Shown here piece after piece: positions 20,616 through 30,768 of a DNA stretch of 36,398 nt; the stretch's first letter is position 1, and every line of letters begins with the position of its first letter. The notes under the pieces are model-generated. The model was not told the origin of the DNA. It saw only the letters and a list, made by a program, of their open reading frames with translations, and made no database searches. The position numbers and the translations under genes were made by a program. The stretch is from Haplomitrium mnioides (taxonomy: Eukaryota; Marchantiophyta; Haplomitriopsida; Calobryales), in the NCBI GenBank assembly GCA_049999725.1, contig JBNGIS010032011.1:46468-82865 (forward strand), given 5' to 3'.

Positions 20616-21488
20616 GTAACAAATTTCTTCTCTTTTGAAACCTTTGATTAATCCATGCTCTTTTTTAGAGACTCAAAGCTTAGTTCTAGAGATGTTATAT
20701 TTTCTCAACTTAGTGCCAAAAGATATTTGTTTTGTTAAGTTGTTCAACAAACAAGATTTGAGTAAAATAATTCCTAGCAACTTGAGTTGTGAGAAGAGAG
20801 TCTATGCCTGCATAGGGTATGTTGTTTTTAGTTTGAATCTAAACCTTGTCTACAGTCAAATAAAGCAAGGAAATGAATATGATTGTTGGTGGTGACCTTA
20901 GAATTGCAACAAGTTTTGCTTTTGTTGCTTTGAATCAAGAGCTTTTTGCTAGAAAAACAATTGCAAGAATCATTTTTGTTGTTTGCAAATCCTATGCGTG
21001 CATAGGATTTGTTCTTATTTCCCTTAACACTAGTCGCGACAACAATCAAAGCAAGCCATGATATTGGTGTTATTGCTTTGGTCATATGCGTGCATACAAT
21101 CAATTGGACTCTTTGTTCACAAGGAATTAAAAAAAAACCAGAACACATCCTTTGCACACATAGGATCAGTACAGAGTCCAAGCTACCTTTGAAACTATGG
21201 TTCAAGTTTGTGACCCTTTGTTAGCAAATCTTGTTTTTCTCTTTTTAAGACTTTTGTTTATTTTAAATCAAACACAAGTACTTATTGTGATTGTTTTTCA
21301 AAATTTTTTATTTCAATTACCTAAAGTTTATTTTTAATCTTTTTATAAATTTTCACTTCTACCAATCCAAACATTTGTTTAAGATGATTTGAATATTTTT
21401 AGCACCTAAAGTTGTTTTTTGAAGTTTGAAACATCAACATATGTTTTACTATACTACTTTTATGTCTTCGTGCTTTCTAATGATGCAG
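20616..21488 (+). other. Gene B intron (E3)
   Basis: GT-AG intron: donor AAAG|GTAACA, acceptor GATGCAG|TCAAAT. The next exon continues in frame as KYNRQLFLHCNQQMKERTK. It contains palindromes (cctatgcgtgcatagg near 20993) and the 62-codon frame shared with E2 (20873-21061). Confidence 0.6.
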
Positions 21489-21965
21489 TCAAATATAATC
21501 GCCAATTGTTTCTTCATTGTAACCAACAAATGAAAGAAAGAACAAAACTTGCAAACCATCAAAGAAAATGCTATGCCGATGGTCAAAAGTACTTGAGAAT
21601 TGTTGTTGATGAAATGGATCAAAAACAAATTGCTATTCCACACTCGCTTTTTTTCTGGACAATACTTCCCAGAAAAAATATCAACAACACAAAGGAAACA
21701 CAAATTCAAGTTACATATTGATGTACTTGATATGACACAAATCACGATTCTATCTTTTGATTTTCTTCTTAAACAAAAAAACCAATTGAGAAAACTCACT
21801 CTAGCTACCATTAAATCAAGTCTATTTGAGTACGAAAGACAAAAAACAATCAATTTTGATATGTTTGAAAGAGATTCAATCACTATCATTAACACTAAGA
21901 TAGGTCAAGTAAATCTTGATGAATCTTCTGAAGCTGAATTCAAAGAAATCAAGACGAGTGACTAA

Positions 21966-22476
21966 AGTTATTTAAGAGTTTTATTGTACATTGTGTACTT
22001 TCAATTATATTGTAATTTAGGATTATTATTTTTTTAAGTACGAGAGAATGTTTTGAAGGAATTTATTGAATTTATCTGCCACCTTGAACTTTTAAGTATA
22101 GATCATTCCAAGTTGAATGTTGTTCTCTGTAAATGAAACATGAACCTTTAGCTAATATTTTCATTTGGTTTGTAAAATATTTTCTTATCCAAAATGTTAG
22201 TATGTTGTTTCCCTTTTTAGTGCTTGCTAAAAGAGTTTAAGGTTGTTGTATTGCTAAAGCATCTACGTAAATTGACTACCATCTTTTGCTTGTAAATACT
22301 TTGATGTAAAACTCAAAACCTTTGGTGTGCTTTGACTTAGATGTAGAGCTTTCTAGCCATTTTACTTTTAGATTCCGAATCAGAAAACGAAGTCTTTAGT
22401 GTGCGTAGAGTTTGTTGCAAAAAATGGAACCTTTAGCACTTATCTCCTTGGTTGTAGAAGTATGAACCTTATGCGA
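21966..22476. other. Non-coding 3' region of E3, left of the insertion
   Basis: Aligns with 9448-9960 of E2. No gene. It ends in the palindrome (ccttatgcg), where the next element inserted. Confidence 0.55.
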
Positions 22477-22508
22477 TGTTAGGACATGCACATGGCATAG
22501 AGGGGGAG

Positions 22509-24247
22509 CTTTGCTTTGGTCTTCACTTCATATACATAACATAACATACAACATATGAGAGAAGAAAGGTCGATGAATACAAAGTACATGACAAAGAGCT
22601 GAAAGGTAATAAGTTTATCTTTATATACTTTGTGTCACCCTCTATTAATAAAATCCATGACATTCTAGTGAGATCTTCCACCGATACCAAACTATCTAAC
22701 TTCCATACTTCGAAATCATATCTCCATATAGCCCTACCTACATCCATTGGTGTCCCTCATGCGGTCTTCACCTTGTGGAGTCAACACAAAGCTTTAGACC
22801 CTCCAGCCTCATCGTGTATGGCAGTGACAAGCTACCACAACTCCCTACTAGTGTTTTCAATTCCCGACAATAGGTTTTGATCATCGATCTTCATGGTGAG
22901 TTTCTGCCACTCTTCGGAGGTAACGAGAAAACTCAGCCATGATGATACCTTGCACTTCACTCACCTTCCTCTGCTACTTCAACTCAACAAATAACAACTG
23001 AAATGACACTATGCCAACTCCATCTACAGGGAAGGGTCAAACCTCTTGCCAACTCCATCTATAGGGAAGGGTCAAACCCCTCTCCCTACAGCCTACAACA
23101 AACTCACATAGGCACCCCTGACCTGATTTCTCTCCCTTTTTAGTTTTTTTTTTTTTTTTTCTGATCTCCATTTTTGGCCAGACTTGCAACAAACACACTC
23201 ACACTCATAGCAGAATTACTCCTCAATCCACAATATTCCTTACCATCAATCTCAATTCTGGCATCCAAATCTTCAAAAAGTGCCTTCTTGTTGAATGATC
23301 TAACTCATCCTCCTTGAAGTGACTGTAATCATGACAGATCTACGACCATCCCTCTTCCAAACTCTTTGCCTCATCCTTGCACATTATTGAATACTGGTTT
23401 TCTATATCCCCACCTCCATCCACTCAAAGCCTACTTCCACCATATATCAGTTTAAAACAGAGTCTACTTTCCCTCAGAACAGAATGGAGCAAAACTAGAC
23501 AAGACCTGATGCCTCTCATAACAAAATAGATCTGTTGCCACCTCCTATTTAGATCATAGGTGTTTTCCTTCTCAAAACATAACATATTTTCACTTCATCT
23601 CAACATAGACAGTTGACTCATCTCCGAGCTAAGTGTTCTACCACTCACATCAGATCAGGTTTTGCAACCATTTCTTTCAGAATAGAGCCTACTGCCTTGA
23701 CCTTCTTCAAGCTTCCATCCCAATAAGTCCATTATAATCGTTTTGCATCCTTCAATCTCCAAATTTGCAAGTTGCACTATTCTGCAACACCGAATGATTG
23801 CATTGTGTCTATTGCTCGAACAAATCCTCTGCCCGCAGAATACTTGATCTTACAAAATATGCAGCCTTGCTTCAAACAATACACTTGGAAATGCAGCTCT
23901 ACTATTCTGAAATAATTGCTCTTACAAAAGGCCTCCTACTTGGCTACAACGAATGTTGTTGCTCTATATCGATTAATGTTGTTGCTCTACCTCAACAAAT
24001 GTCTCTAGGTTGAATGAAAGGGCTGCTCAATTTCTTGGCAAATAGCCTGCTTGAACCTACTCCTTGTGCCCTCTCAAATTCTCTTGCCCAGTGCCATGCA
24101 TCACAACTCTGTTGATTCCATCATCACCATCTATGCATGAAGTTGCCCTTTTCTCTTCGGTTTTTGTCATTACAAACTCCACTAAACCATCTTCCTATCA
24201 AAGCACCATACTAGTCAAAGTTTCCACAAGAATCAAGAACAAAAAAC
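22509..24247. other. Insertion interior without recognised gene
   Basis: Both strands have only short open frames. I recognise no family in this stretch. Confidence 0.4.
23009..23092. repeat. 35-bp tandem duplication
   Basis: The segment tgccaactccatctacaggg-aagggtcaaacc is repeated twice in a row with two or three mismatches. A poly-T run follows at 23143-23160. Confidence 0.75.
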
Positions 24248-24340
24248 CTTCTCCTAGAGCTCCTAAATTTGCACACGCCTTGAGCACATTATGAAGGATC
24301 TGAAAAGAATTGCTTGCTTAACTCCCATGGATTTCATATC
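24248..24340 (-). pseudogene. Possible PPR-protein fragment
   Basis: The minus strand reads MKSMGVKQAIL, then after a frameshift LKACANLGALGEG. The pattern of a motif ending in a VLKACANLGALxEG-like string is characteristic of plant pentatricopeptide repeat proteins. Only about 30 residues are visible, so this is tentative. Confidence 0.45.
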
Positions 24341-24761
24341 TCATGCCTTTATTTTGGTAAAGTAAAAGCTTGGAGTGCTGCAATCCTACCTTGCTCAAAG
24401 GTCCTCTTGGCTCACAAAATGTTTGTTGCAGCTTTCACACTCTCATCTGCTCCCAAACACATTTTAGAGTGTCAGATTTTCATTTCTACTCCAAATCCCT
24501 ATAAATCACTTGTGTTGGAAGTGCCTTCAACAAAGCTTTCCAACAACTCAATGTTTGATCAATCTTAAGCAAAACTCAACATGCAAATGATTAGATTACT
24601 GTGAAGGGGTCAAGCAGTTGTACACAACAAAAGAATCCCATCACCTAGCCATCCACACTTCTGAACCATCACACAACTCTCTCACTAGCCTCCAGCACCG
24701 TCAGCTCTACCCCCCATCGGCTTGCTACAATCTGTGGGCGCTACAAAGTCATGTGAACTTC

Positions 24762-25161
24762 TTAGCCGCCAAGTCTATCCAATGGATCATAGTTTGTGAA
24801 TAACATAAACTTGTTGCCTAATTTGCTTTTGTGACTTGGCTTAAAGCTAGTGGGAGGACAGGCATTCAAAAGTCTCAGAGCATTGTCCTCTTAGGTAGCA
24901 CTAGATATGAAGGATCTACAACCACAACTTCAAAAGACCGCCGATGCTCAACAGGAAAATCTTCCGAGAAATTGTAGTCATAAAATACAAAATCACTTCC
25001 ATATTTCTTGAATTGCTCATCATACTCAAACAGAACGATCTTTGTCTCTTGATAGCTCTTGCAATAGGAATTGAGGACGTTGAACTGAGATGGCGAAGTT
25101 ACTCCACAATTGTTTGAGCAGTGATTTCATCATACCAGAACTGACTCATCCTCCAATCCTC
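24762..25161 (-). pseudogene. EEF1A-lysine-methyltransferase-like (N6AMT2 family) gene fragment
   Basis: The minus strand begins EDWRMSQFWYDEITAQTI, then LFEYDEQFKKYGSDFVFYDY, then SFEVVVVDPSYL and, after a gap, FKPSHKSKLGNKFMLF, TNYDPLDRLGG and a stop at 24764-24762. These are hallmarks of the EEF1A lysine methyltransferase 1 family: an N-terminal EDW-LSQFWY segment, YDYN, a DPPY-type motif (DPSY here) and the C-terminal KLGNEF-type string. The family was once called N6AMT2. Frameshifts, stops and loss of the sequence between VVVDPSYL and FKPSHK show a broken copy. The normal gene is a single-copy host housekeeping gene, so this is a captured or retroposed piece. It is unrelated to the gene A methyltransferase. 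Confidence 0.72.
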
Positions 25162-25683
25162 TTGGACAATCCACCCACAAGCTGCTATTCCCTAGGAAAC
25201 ATTCACTCCATTGCTTGCAATTGCTCTCCAATCCACATAATTCAGCAAGTTTATCGAGCATAAGATCAACAACATCCTCTCTAATATAAATCTTGTTGGT
25301 TGTCTCACATGATCTAAATTAATGTGTTTTTTGCCATCGCCTCCCTTCCACAGTCAAAGAAAATTCCGCCATTTGTCTCTTATACGATGCTCCACATTAC
25401 AAACCACAGCTTCTTCCAACACAGACCGTAGTGGCAGTACATTTCCACTGGACAACACAACTTTCTTCCATTGGACAACGCAACTTTCTTTCCACAATAC
25501 AAAAACTGCCCGGAATACATATCCTCGACAACAACCATCAGCTCATTGCTTGTGTGTTTGCGATCTGAAAATCGTTCACGCTCCCTTCCTCTCCGCTTGA
25601 ATCACTCCGCCCTACTTTTCCCTACACCAACTCCTACAATGCAACAGAAGTAAATTACATGCAAGTGAACATGTGAGCAAACA

Positions 25684-26251
25684 ATGTCGCCTAAATCCCG
25701 CCTTGCTGAATCACTTGTGACCAAAGAGTGCACCAACAACTCTGCAGCACAAGGCCATCGGAGAGGATCAACATCGAGCAAGCTAGCAATCAATTGCTTT
25801 GCAAAAGCTGAAATTGTTCTCCATATGTTTTTTTCAAAGCCACCAAAGTCGCCCGCAAGAATGAGGTTTCTCTTTTCTCTGTTGCTTCTTGCATTAAAGG
25901 AGGGATACTTGCAAAGAGGAACGTATATGATGACGCCCAGCAACTACATGTTGCTAGCTGGTATTACTTTTTTTCTCATAAGAGCCTTAAGAGCTACACA
26001 GTCAATCAAGCCAAACATGCCACAACTGGATTCGTCACCTCATCAATATGACTCAAGCCAAAATTTATAATCTTCAAGGATGCATCCTCTACTAGCATAA
26101 GAAACCAAAAATTCTCTATTTTCATATCAACATGTACAATTTATGCATGGTGAAGACTATAGAGGGCATTCGCAATTTGGCAAATGAGACCTGCTGCACC
26201 AACTTCAAAGTATCACTCCTAAGAAACAATGTGACCAAAAAGTTCACCTCC
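25684..26251 (-). pseudogene. CCaMK/DMI3-like calcium/calmodulin-dependent protein kinase fragment
   Basis: The minus strand reads GGELFGHIV, YFEVGAAGLICQIANALYSL, HHA-IVHVDMKIENFWF (catalytic loop, R of HRD replaced by V), EDASLKIINFGLSHIDEVTN (DFG replaced by NFG), then after a frameshift MLGVIIYVPLCKYPSFNARS, REKRNLILAGDFGGFEKNIW and AKQLIASLLDVDPLRWPCAA ending LLVHSLV. The combination LKI-FGLS, TNPVV, and AKQLI-LL-VDP-RRP fits plant CCaMK, the kinase of the symbiosis signalling pathway, better than ordinary CDPKs. Lost catalytic residues, a nonsense codon (TAG for the expected W before LGVI) and the frameshift make it dead. Upstream minus sequence to 26640 may hold more but I could not align it. 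Confidence 0.7.
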
Positions 26252-26653
26252 AATTACCGTTGCACGCATCCCTATCTTCCTTCATTGGCAACAAGCATAT
26301 CGAAATATTTTTAGGGCTTCCTTACCAATTGTGGCGGTGCACAACCTTATCTTTCCATAGAGTCCATTATACAATCTAGACAATTCAAAATATTTTCAAC
26401 ATCCCGCAAACTCTTCTTGATGTAGCTACACACACCGCCTATTCCAGAATTTGGCCTTTAGATTCTTGATGTTGCATGCTTTGCAAAATTCACTTGCTTT
26501 GAACTTCTTTGTCATGCTCCAACAGTTGATAGAATATCACTTTCTTAAAACCAGAAGACGACACTTTTTTGTTCACCGATGATTGTGCTCCTCCACTGTG
26601 CTCCAATAAAGCTCTTATAGAAGCTTCTTCAATCTCCTATCTCATGACCTAAC

Positions 26654-27516
26654 ATGCAACCATGGACTTTGATTTGCATATCAAAATGTCTTGCATGCAA
26701 AAACTCTCCTCCAGAATCTAAAATCTAGGTTTTTGATCATCTTTGTTGTGGAGTGTCCAGATTATGAGCTTGGATTCCCATGCGTGCATGACTTTGGGGT
26801 GGAGAGTTTAGATGTTGAGCTTGGATTCCTATGCGCACATAGACTTTGGGGTGGAAGTCCAAGACTTCCACACATTCTACTTCTCATATACAACCTTCAA
26901 GCTTCTACATACAAAGACTATCGATTAGAGCTTAGATTCTACACTGGTCAAAGACTCTTTTGTACAACTTGAAACCTTTGTTTGGTATAATCTAGTCAAA
27001 AACCTAGAGATGTTTCTTGTTTACACTCTCAATTCAATCTTCTTAGCCACTACTTATCTGATTCTGAATATAACTCGTTTGTGTAGATGTTCCTATGAAT
27101 TATAAAACATTTTTAAATGTTGAAATCTTTTTTTATGCCCACTTTAACTTTTGCGTGCATGGATTTTCAACTATAAATGAAAGATTTTTTCTTGCTTGAA
27201 CTTGAAAATAGATCTTCTAAATTCATTCAATGTTTTGTTTTGTTGGTCTTTGTATCTACGATTGCAAACTCATTCCCTTGACTTCTAGTCTACTTGGGTG
27301 TTTTTCTCATGTTTTGTAATTTTTTTTCAAAAAAATAAGTTTCAAAGAGCACCATGTCTATGCGCGCATAGAGTTTGTGCAANNNNNNNNNNNNNNNNNN
27401 NNNNNNNNNNNNNNNNNNNNNNNNNNNNNNNNNNNNNNNNNNNNNNNNNNNNNNNNNNNNNNNNNNNNNNNNNNNNNNNNNNCATGTTTTTTCCTTTTAA
27501 ACAAAGTTCATGTTTT
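26654..27516. other. Non-coding 3' region of E3, right of the insertion
   Basis: It continues the alignment with E2 from about 9963 to 10997. Exact ATGCGCGCAT lies at 27360-27369, just before the second gap. No gene. Confidence 0.55.
27383..27482. other. Assembly gap of 100 N
   Basis: By alignment with E2 (about 10680-10965) roughly 280 bp is missing here, so the 100-N length is a placeholder. Confidence 0.8.
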
Positions 27517-27551
27517 GAGTAGCCTACTCTTGGTTCAAATTAATGGATGTC
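27517..27551 (-). repeat. Terminal inverted repeat, B-side end of E3
   Basis: On the minus strand it reads GACATCCATTAATTTGAACC, then AAGAGTAGGCTACTC. It is in register with the A-side terminus at TTTGAACC and the inner CTACT. The next bases, ATTC (27552-27555), are the right copy of the target duplication. Confidence 0.7.
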
Positions 27552-30396
27552 ATTCCACAACAATGCAATTTTGCATGAGGTTTAAGGCACAGACAAGGCA
27601 TGTGTTAGACCCAAAGCAAAGATCTAAGATCCAATCTTGCTCTACTGATAAATGGTCAATGAAAAATTATACAAAGCCTGAGGCTTTTGGTAAACACTTA
27701 TAGCAGCATAATCTCTTGGATGTTTTAGCTTGGCCAACACAACAAGGCAACTAAACTCACTCCGCATGATTTGCCGAGAACGACCACTAGTATCATCAGG
27801 TTGCAAGTTGAAGAGCCTCATGCTCCTCTCGCCCTCCTTTGTCTAGTAGCCTATAGTCCAATACTCATGGGGATGAGCAATTCTTGGATCACCGAAAGGA
27901 TGAATGTTGCTTTTGTCCTTGTAGTAACAAAAACAAACAAATTAGATACTTGAAATATAGTGTAGGAAAACTAAACAAGATAAACTAAAACAAAAAAACA
28001 AAAAAAAATCAAAAAAGAGCTTGCCAAATGATGTGGTCGATGGCACAACAAACCTCCAAAAGAGCCTCCTTGATGATGCCAAATTGTTGCAAAGAATGGA
28101 TTATTACAAAAGACCAAAAATCGAAAGTTGTTATTGCTGCAAAAGAGGAAACCATATCAAAAATGTCATCCTTGGTAAAGGGTTCAGAATAGTCATGCTT
28201 GCATTTCTTAAGGTCTTAATTGTAAGGAATGTCTGCAATTGCTAAAGTGAAACATCTAGGTTTCACAAATCCCTTCAATTGACGAGCATTTACCTCCTTG
28301 TAGACCTTGTAATATGCTACATTGAGTCCATCACCATAGGATATTAAGTCTTCATCTTTGTCTCAAAGAACTCCTTTAGTGAGAAAGGCAACAACATCAT
28401 TTTGCTGCCTTAATTTTCACTCTCTAGCATTGAAGTAGAAAAGCAGGAGGGTAGGATGCAAGTGTCAAGACCTGGTCTTGATCTTTCGGGGCTTCTTCGA
28501 CCCTCAATTTTAACTTTGTATGAGAGACCTTGAAAGGACCTCCACGGTGTCCACTCTATGTCCTCCATTCTCAATGATTCTTTGGCCTTAACTTCTGACC
28601 CTTCACCGTAATTTTCTCCTACATAGAAAAAATGCTATGTTGTAAATCCCAAAGCTCACCACTTTGGAATGCCAACTGGAACCAATTGTCTTGAGAAGTG
28701 ACTATCTTCTCAAGAGTCAACTTCAACTTGATCTCCAAGGTCTCCAACACCAACTCTCTTTTTAATTTCTAGGATGAAACCATCCCACTCTCTATTAACC
28801 TCTGATGCTAATATTCAAATTTCTAAATCGACGTCATTTCCAATCTATTTCTTTGGTCGTAATTATCATCTATTGCAAATATGCAAGCTTGTGTTGGTGT
28901 CAAGCCCACGTACACATAATAGTTGCAGAGCGACACCATTAGATTCTTTGCTCTATATTTGGTGATTAAAAGCTACCTTATGGCAAACACTGTGATTGTC
29001 TCTTGCAATCTTGTATCTATATTTGTCAGGGGTCCTCAGATCTAACTATGACTTATTCTTCATTCTGCACTTTGAGTCAACGACAACAAAAAAAAAAAAA
29101 CTATATGCATATTTATTGGTGAGCATTTTCTGCGCCAGAAGCTCAACAAAGTCCTCATTCAACCTTCCAATGTAGAATAATCCCTAATTGTTCATTTCAA
29201 GTTTTGGAAGAATTAAATTCTCCAACCGAATTGTACTAGTTTCCTTTTGGACTCTACATTGCTAGATTGCAGACTCATTGATTTGTTTTTGTCTTCCTTA
29301 GACACTGTATGAGGGCCCATTTGCTCACGTTCTTGAAAGGTTTGCAACCCTTTGTGCGATTGCCTTTTTGATCTAAAGTTGGCTCCTCCTCAATAATGGG
29401 TACGGAAATAGGCTTCTTCTTTGGGATGACATGTTTCTTCTTTTTTGGAGCCTTGATTGGCTCCACTGCCTTTCTCTTTTTTGCAATTGATAGTCTTGCT
29501 AATGTTGCTGACATGGTCGTCATGCTTGGATGAGGCACTAGTTGCACAATATGGACTCCTTGCTTGGGCTTCAACAATTTAATGCTGATGGCCAACTTGA
29601 TGAAGTCTCGCTTGACGCACTTCACGTCAAGGTAGGCATCAACAAAGTCTACCAAATATTGAGAAAACATAAAACAAAAATAAAAAATGATCAAACATAT
29701 TACACAAAAATCTCCATATGTTTATAAGGAATTTAAACTTCTAAACCTATAGTCAAAGCTTAAAAAGAAGCTGGCATCCAAATGCGAGAAGGGACTCTAA
29801 AGTCCATGCGTACATGGACTTCAGAGTCTAGGCAAGGATGGACTTAGGAGTCTATGTGAGCATGGAATCTGAGTCCAAGCACCATGGACTCTTGAGTCCA
29901 TCCACGCACTACCTCTGAACTCCAAACCCAAAGGGGCTCCTGAGTCCATGCGCGCATGGACTAAGAAGCCCAAACATGCATTTAGTTTTGAGTTAGTGCA
30001 AAAAGAAAAAAATGAAAAATAATTTTCAAATCCTACCTTGTTGTCGTCCTTAGCCGACTGTACATACTTGGTGAAGATGTCCCTCTAGTTCATCTCCGTA
30101 AAATAAAATCGTTTGCAAGAGGCCTTGTAGAGGGTAATGTTATTTAGTGACTACACAAGCAGCTCGATATAGGCTTGTTGCCCCTCTCTAATAATGGTCA
30201 TTTGGACCAAAAGGCCCAGGTTATATTTTTCACCTTCTTCAGCTCAAAGGTAAAGGTGTTGATCAATGTCTTTCATGGTTCTACAATTAAGTAGCCATTT
30301 CCAATTTAATTTTTCTAGCTCTAGAACCTTCAGAACATCTGAATAGCTATAAGGCTTTGATTGGACTGGTTTGGGAGCATTGACCAATGATGTCAT
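27552..30396 (-). pseudogene. Gene A (E4 copy), main part: ParB-like domain and methyltransferase
   Basis: The start is ATG 30396-30394 (MTSLVNAPKPVQSKPYSYSD). Exon 1 ends near 30037 and intron 1 contains the array at 29785-29990. Exon 2 has the Lys-rich NLS-like stretch (APKKKKHVIPKKKP, about 29450-29405). The ParB-like region at about 29030-28785 has RYKIARDNHS and YVRGLDTN in decayed form. Motif IV is the best-preserved version in the window, LAIADIPYN (about 28245-28217), next to a stop. The last exon has WILDLCFGSNTCLVCALNL (about 27640-27585), motif I with two glycines lost. It breaks at 27552 where E3 is inserted and continues at 13510. Taken over all copies, motif I tends to the FGSGTG pattern of bacterial DNA methyltransferases. 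Confidence 0.7.
29785..29990. repeat. 24-bp palindromic tandem array in gene A intron 1 (E4), about 8 units
   Basis: Units of the type agtccatgcgtacatggacttcag; exact ATGCGCGCAT at 29948-29957 within gagtccatgcgcgcatggac. It occupies the same intron as the E2 and E3 arrays but is shorter and more degenerate. Confidence 0.85.
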
Positions 30397-30672
30397 TTTC
30401 TCGAAAGTAAAAATTGGTGGAATTTGAGGGCAAAAATCTGATGAACAAAAGCTCACAAAAAGAAAACGGCTGAAAATGGCAAAACAACAAGAAATTGCAA
30501 AAATGACGATGACAAGAAAGTGAAAGTGAACTTGCAACAATGGAAAGAAACTTTCCATTCTCACTTCTTTTATACCTAAATTTCAAAAAAATGTGTTTTC
30601 CCACCAAAAATTGATTCACGGAGCTCTTGACACATAGGTTCACATGGTGTAAAAAAAAGCTAGCTATAAAAG
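30397..30672. promoter_or_regulatory. Divergent promoter, gene A side (E4, truncated)
   Basis: It has a perfect TATAAAAG for gene A on the minus strand (30574-30567) about 170 bp before the start codon, and TATAAAA for gene B at 30665-30671. The 90-bp spacing equals that in E2. Similarity ends just after the B box. Confidence 0.65.
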
Positions 30673-30744
30673 AGAGGAAGCCAAGGTAAACTTGATTTCC
30701 ACTTGATTACACTTGATTTCCAGAGAAAACATCCCAACATACTG

Positions 30745-30768
30745 CCTCATCCCTAGCAACGGCACCAA
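30745..30768 (-). promoter_or_regulatory. Primer binding site, tRNA-Asp type
   Basis: The minus-strand TTGGTGCCGTTGCTAGGGAT differs at two positions from TGGCGCCGTTGCCGGGGAT, the tRNA-Asp-complementary site used by plant Athila/Tat Ty3 elements. Upstream sequence (acctccttgtccctatgggttcgatac on the minus strand) also resembles the LTR end of that group. Confidence 0.7.

Larger units (their letters stand above)
18894..21965 (+). pseudogene. Gene B (E3 copy): DUF7869-type protein with the catalytic core deleted
   Basis: It starts MAGVLKGKKRLEFQDSS and runs open for 134 codons through the 30-bp repeats. Later parts align with E2: PTLFxxxPKWVNTLCENS region, LSSGTIVCRRAFKLIL (about 20180-20225), NVKISKCNRFVVCETCKEIK (20520-20575), an intron (20616-21488), then QMKERTKLANHQRKCYADG and RIVVDEMDQKQIAIPH. 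Right after IPH (about 21645) the sequence jumps to what is at about 9130 in E2, so about 1.27 kb with the VDN and GHTHDQID motifs is missing. The shared C-terminus (…LDVTQIT…FDFLLKQKNQLRK…) follows and ends at 21965. The first motif is DEMD instead of DGMD. Such a copy could move only with help from another. Confidence 0.72.
22477..26653. mobile_element. 4.18-kb insertion carrying host-gene fragments, TG...CA ends and 5-bp target duplication
   Basis: Comparison with E2 (9951-9975) fixes the ends: E3 reads ...ccttatgcga, then TGTTAGGACATG...CATGACCTAACA, then tgcaaccatggactttg. The flanks tgcga/tgcaa form a near-perfect 5-bp duplication (22472-22476, 26654-26658). TG...CA ends and a 5-bp duplication are typical of LTR-retrotransposon integration, but I find no internal direct LTRs, PBS or pol. 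It may be a very long solo LTR, a non-autonomous LTR derivative, or a TIR element. Within it, at least two and probably three host-gene fragments lie on the minus strand. Confidence 0.65.
13511..27551. mobile_element. E3: complete copy of the ParB-methyltransferase/DUF7869 TIR element, nested in E4
   Basis: Both termini are present (13511 and 27551) and the insertion is flanked by ATTC on both sides (13507-13510 and 27552-27555). Removing one copy restores the E4 exon in line with E1. Inside are gene A (minus, 14387-18251), the divergent promoter, gene B (plus, 18894-21965, internally deleted), and a 3' region carrying a 4177-bp later insertion and an assembly gap. Without the insertion, gap and gap-flank duplication the element is close to 9.7 kb. 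Confidence 0.82.
12357..30672. mobile_element. E4: ParB-methyltransferase/DUF7869 TIR element, split by E3 and cut on the right
   Basis: The A-side TIR is at 12357, the gene A 3' end at 13244-13510, then E3 (13511-27551), then the rest of gene A (27552-30396) and about 275 bp of divergent promoter. Similarity to the other copies stops near 30672, where LTR-retrotransposon sequence begins, so gene B and the B-side end are missing. The two halves of gene A join exactly across E3 with a 4-bp duplication. Confidence 0.78.

Noticed and set aside
24762-25161. A second gene A methyltransferase copy because of the DPSY motif
   Set aside because: The EDW-SQFWY, YDYN and KLGNKF strings identify the EEF1A lysine methyltransferase family instead.
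22477-26653. Helitron as the gene-capturing element
   Set aside because: The ends are inverted TGTTAGG/CCTAACA with a 5-bp duplication, not TC...CTRR without duplication.
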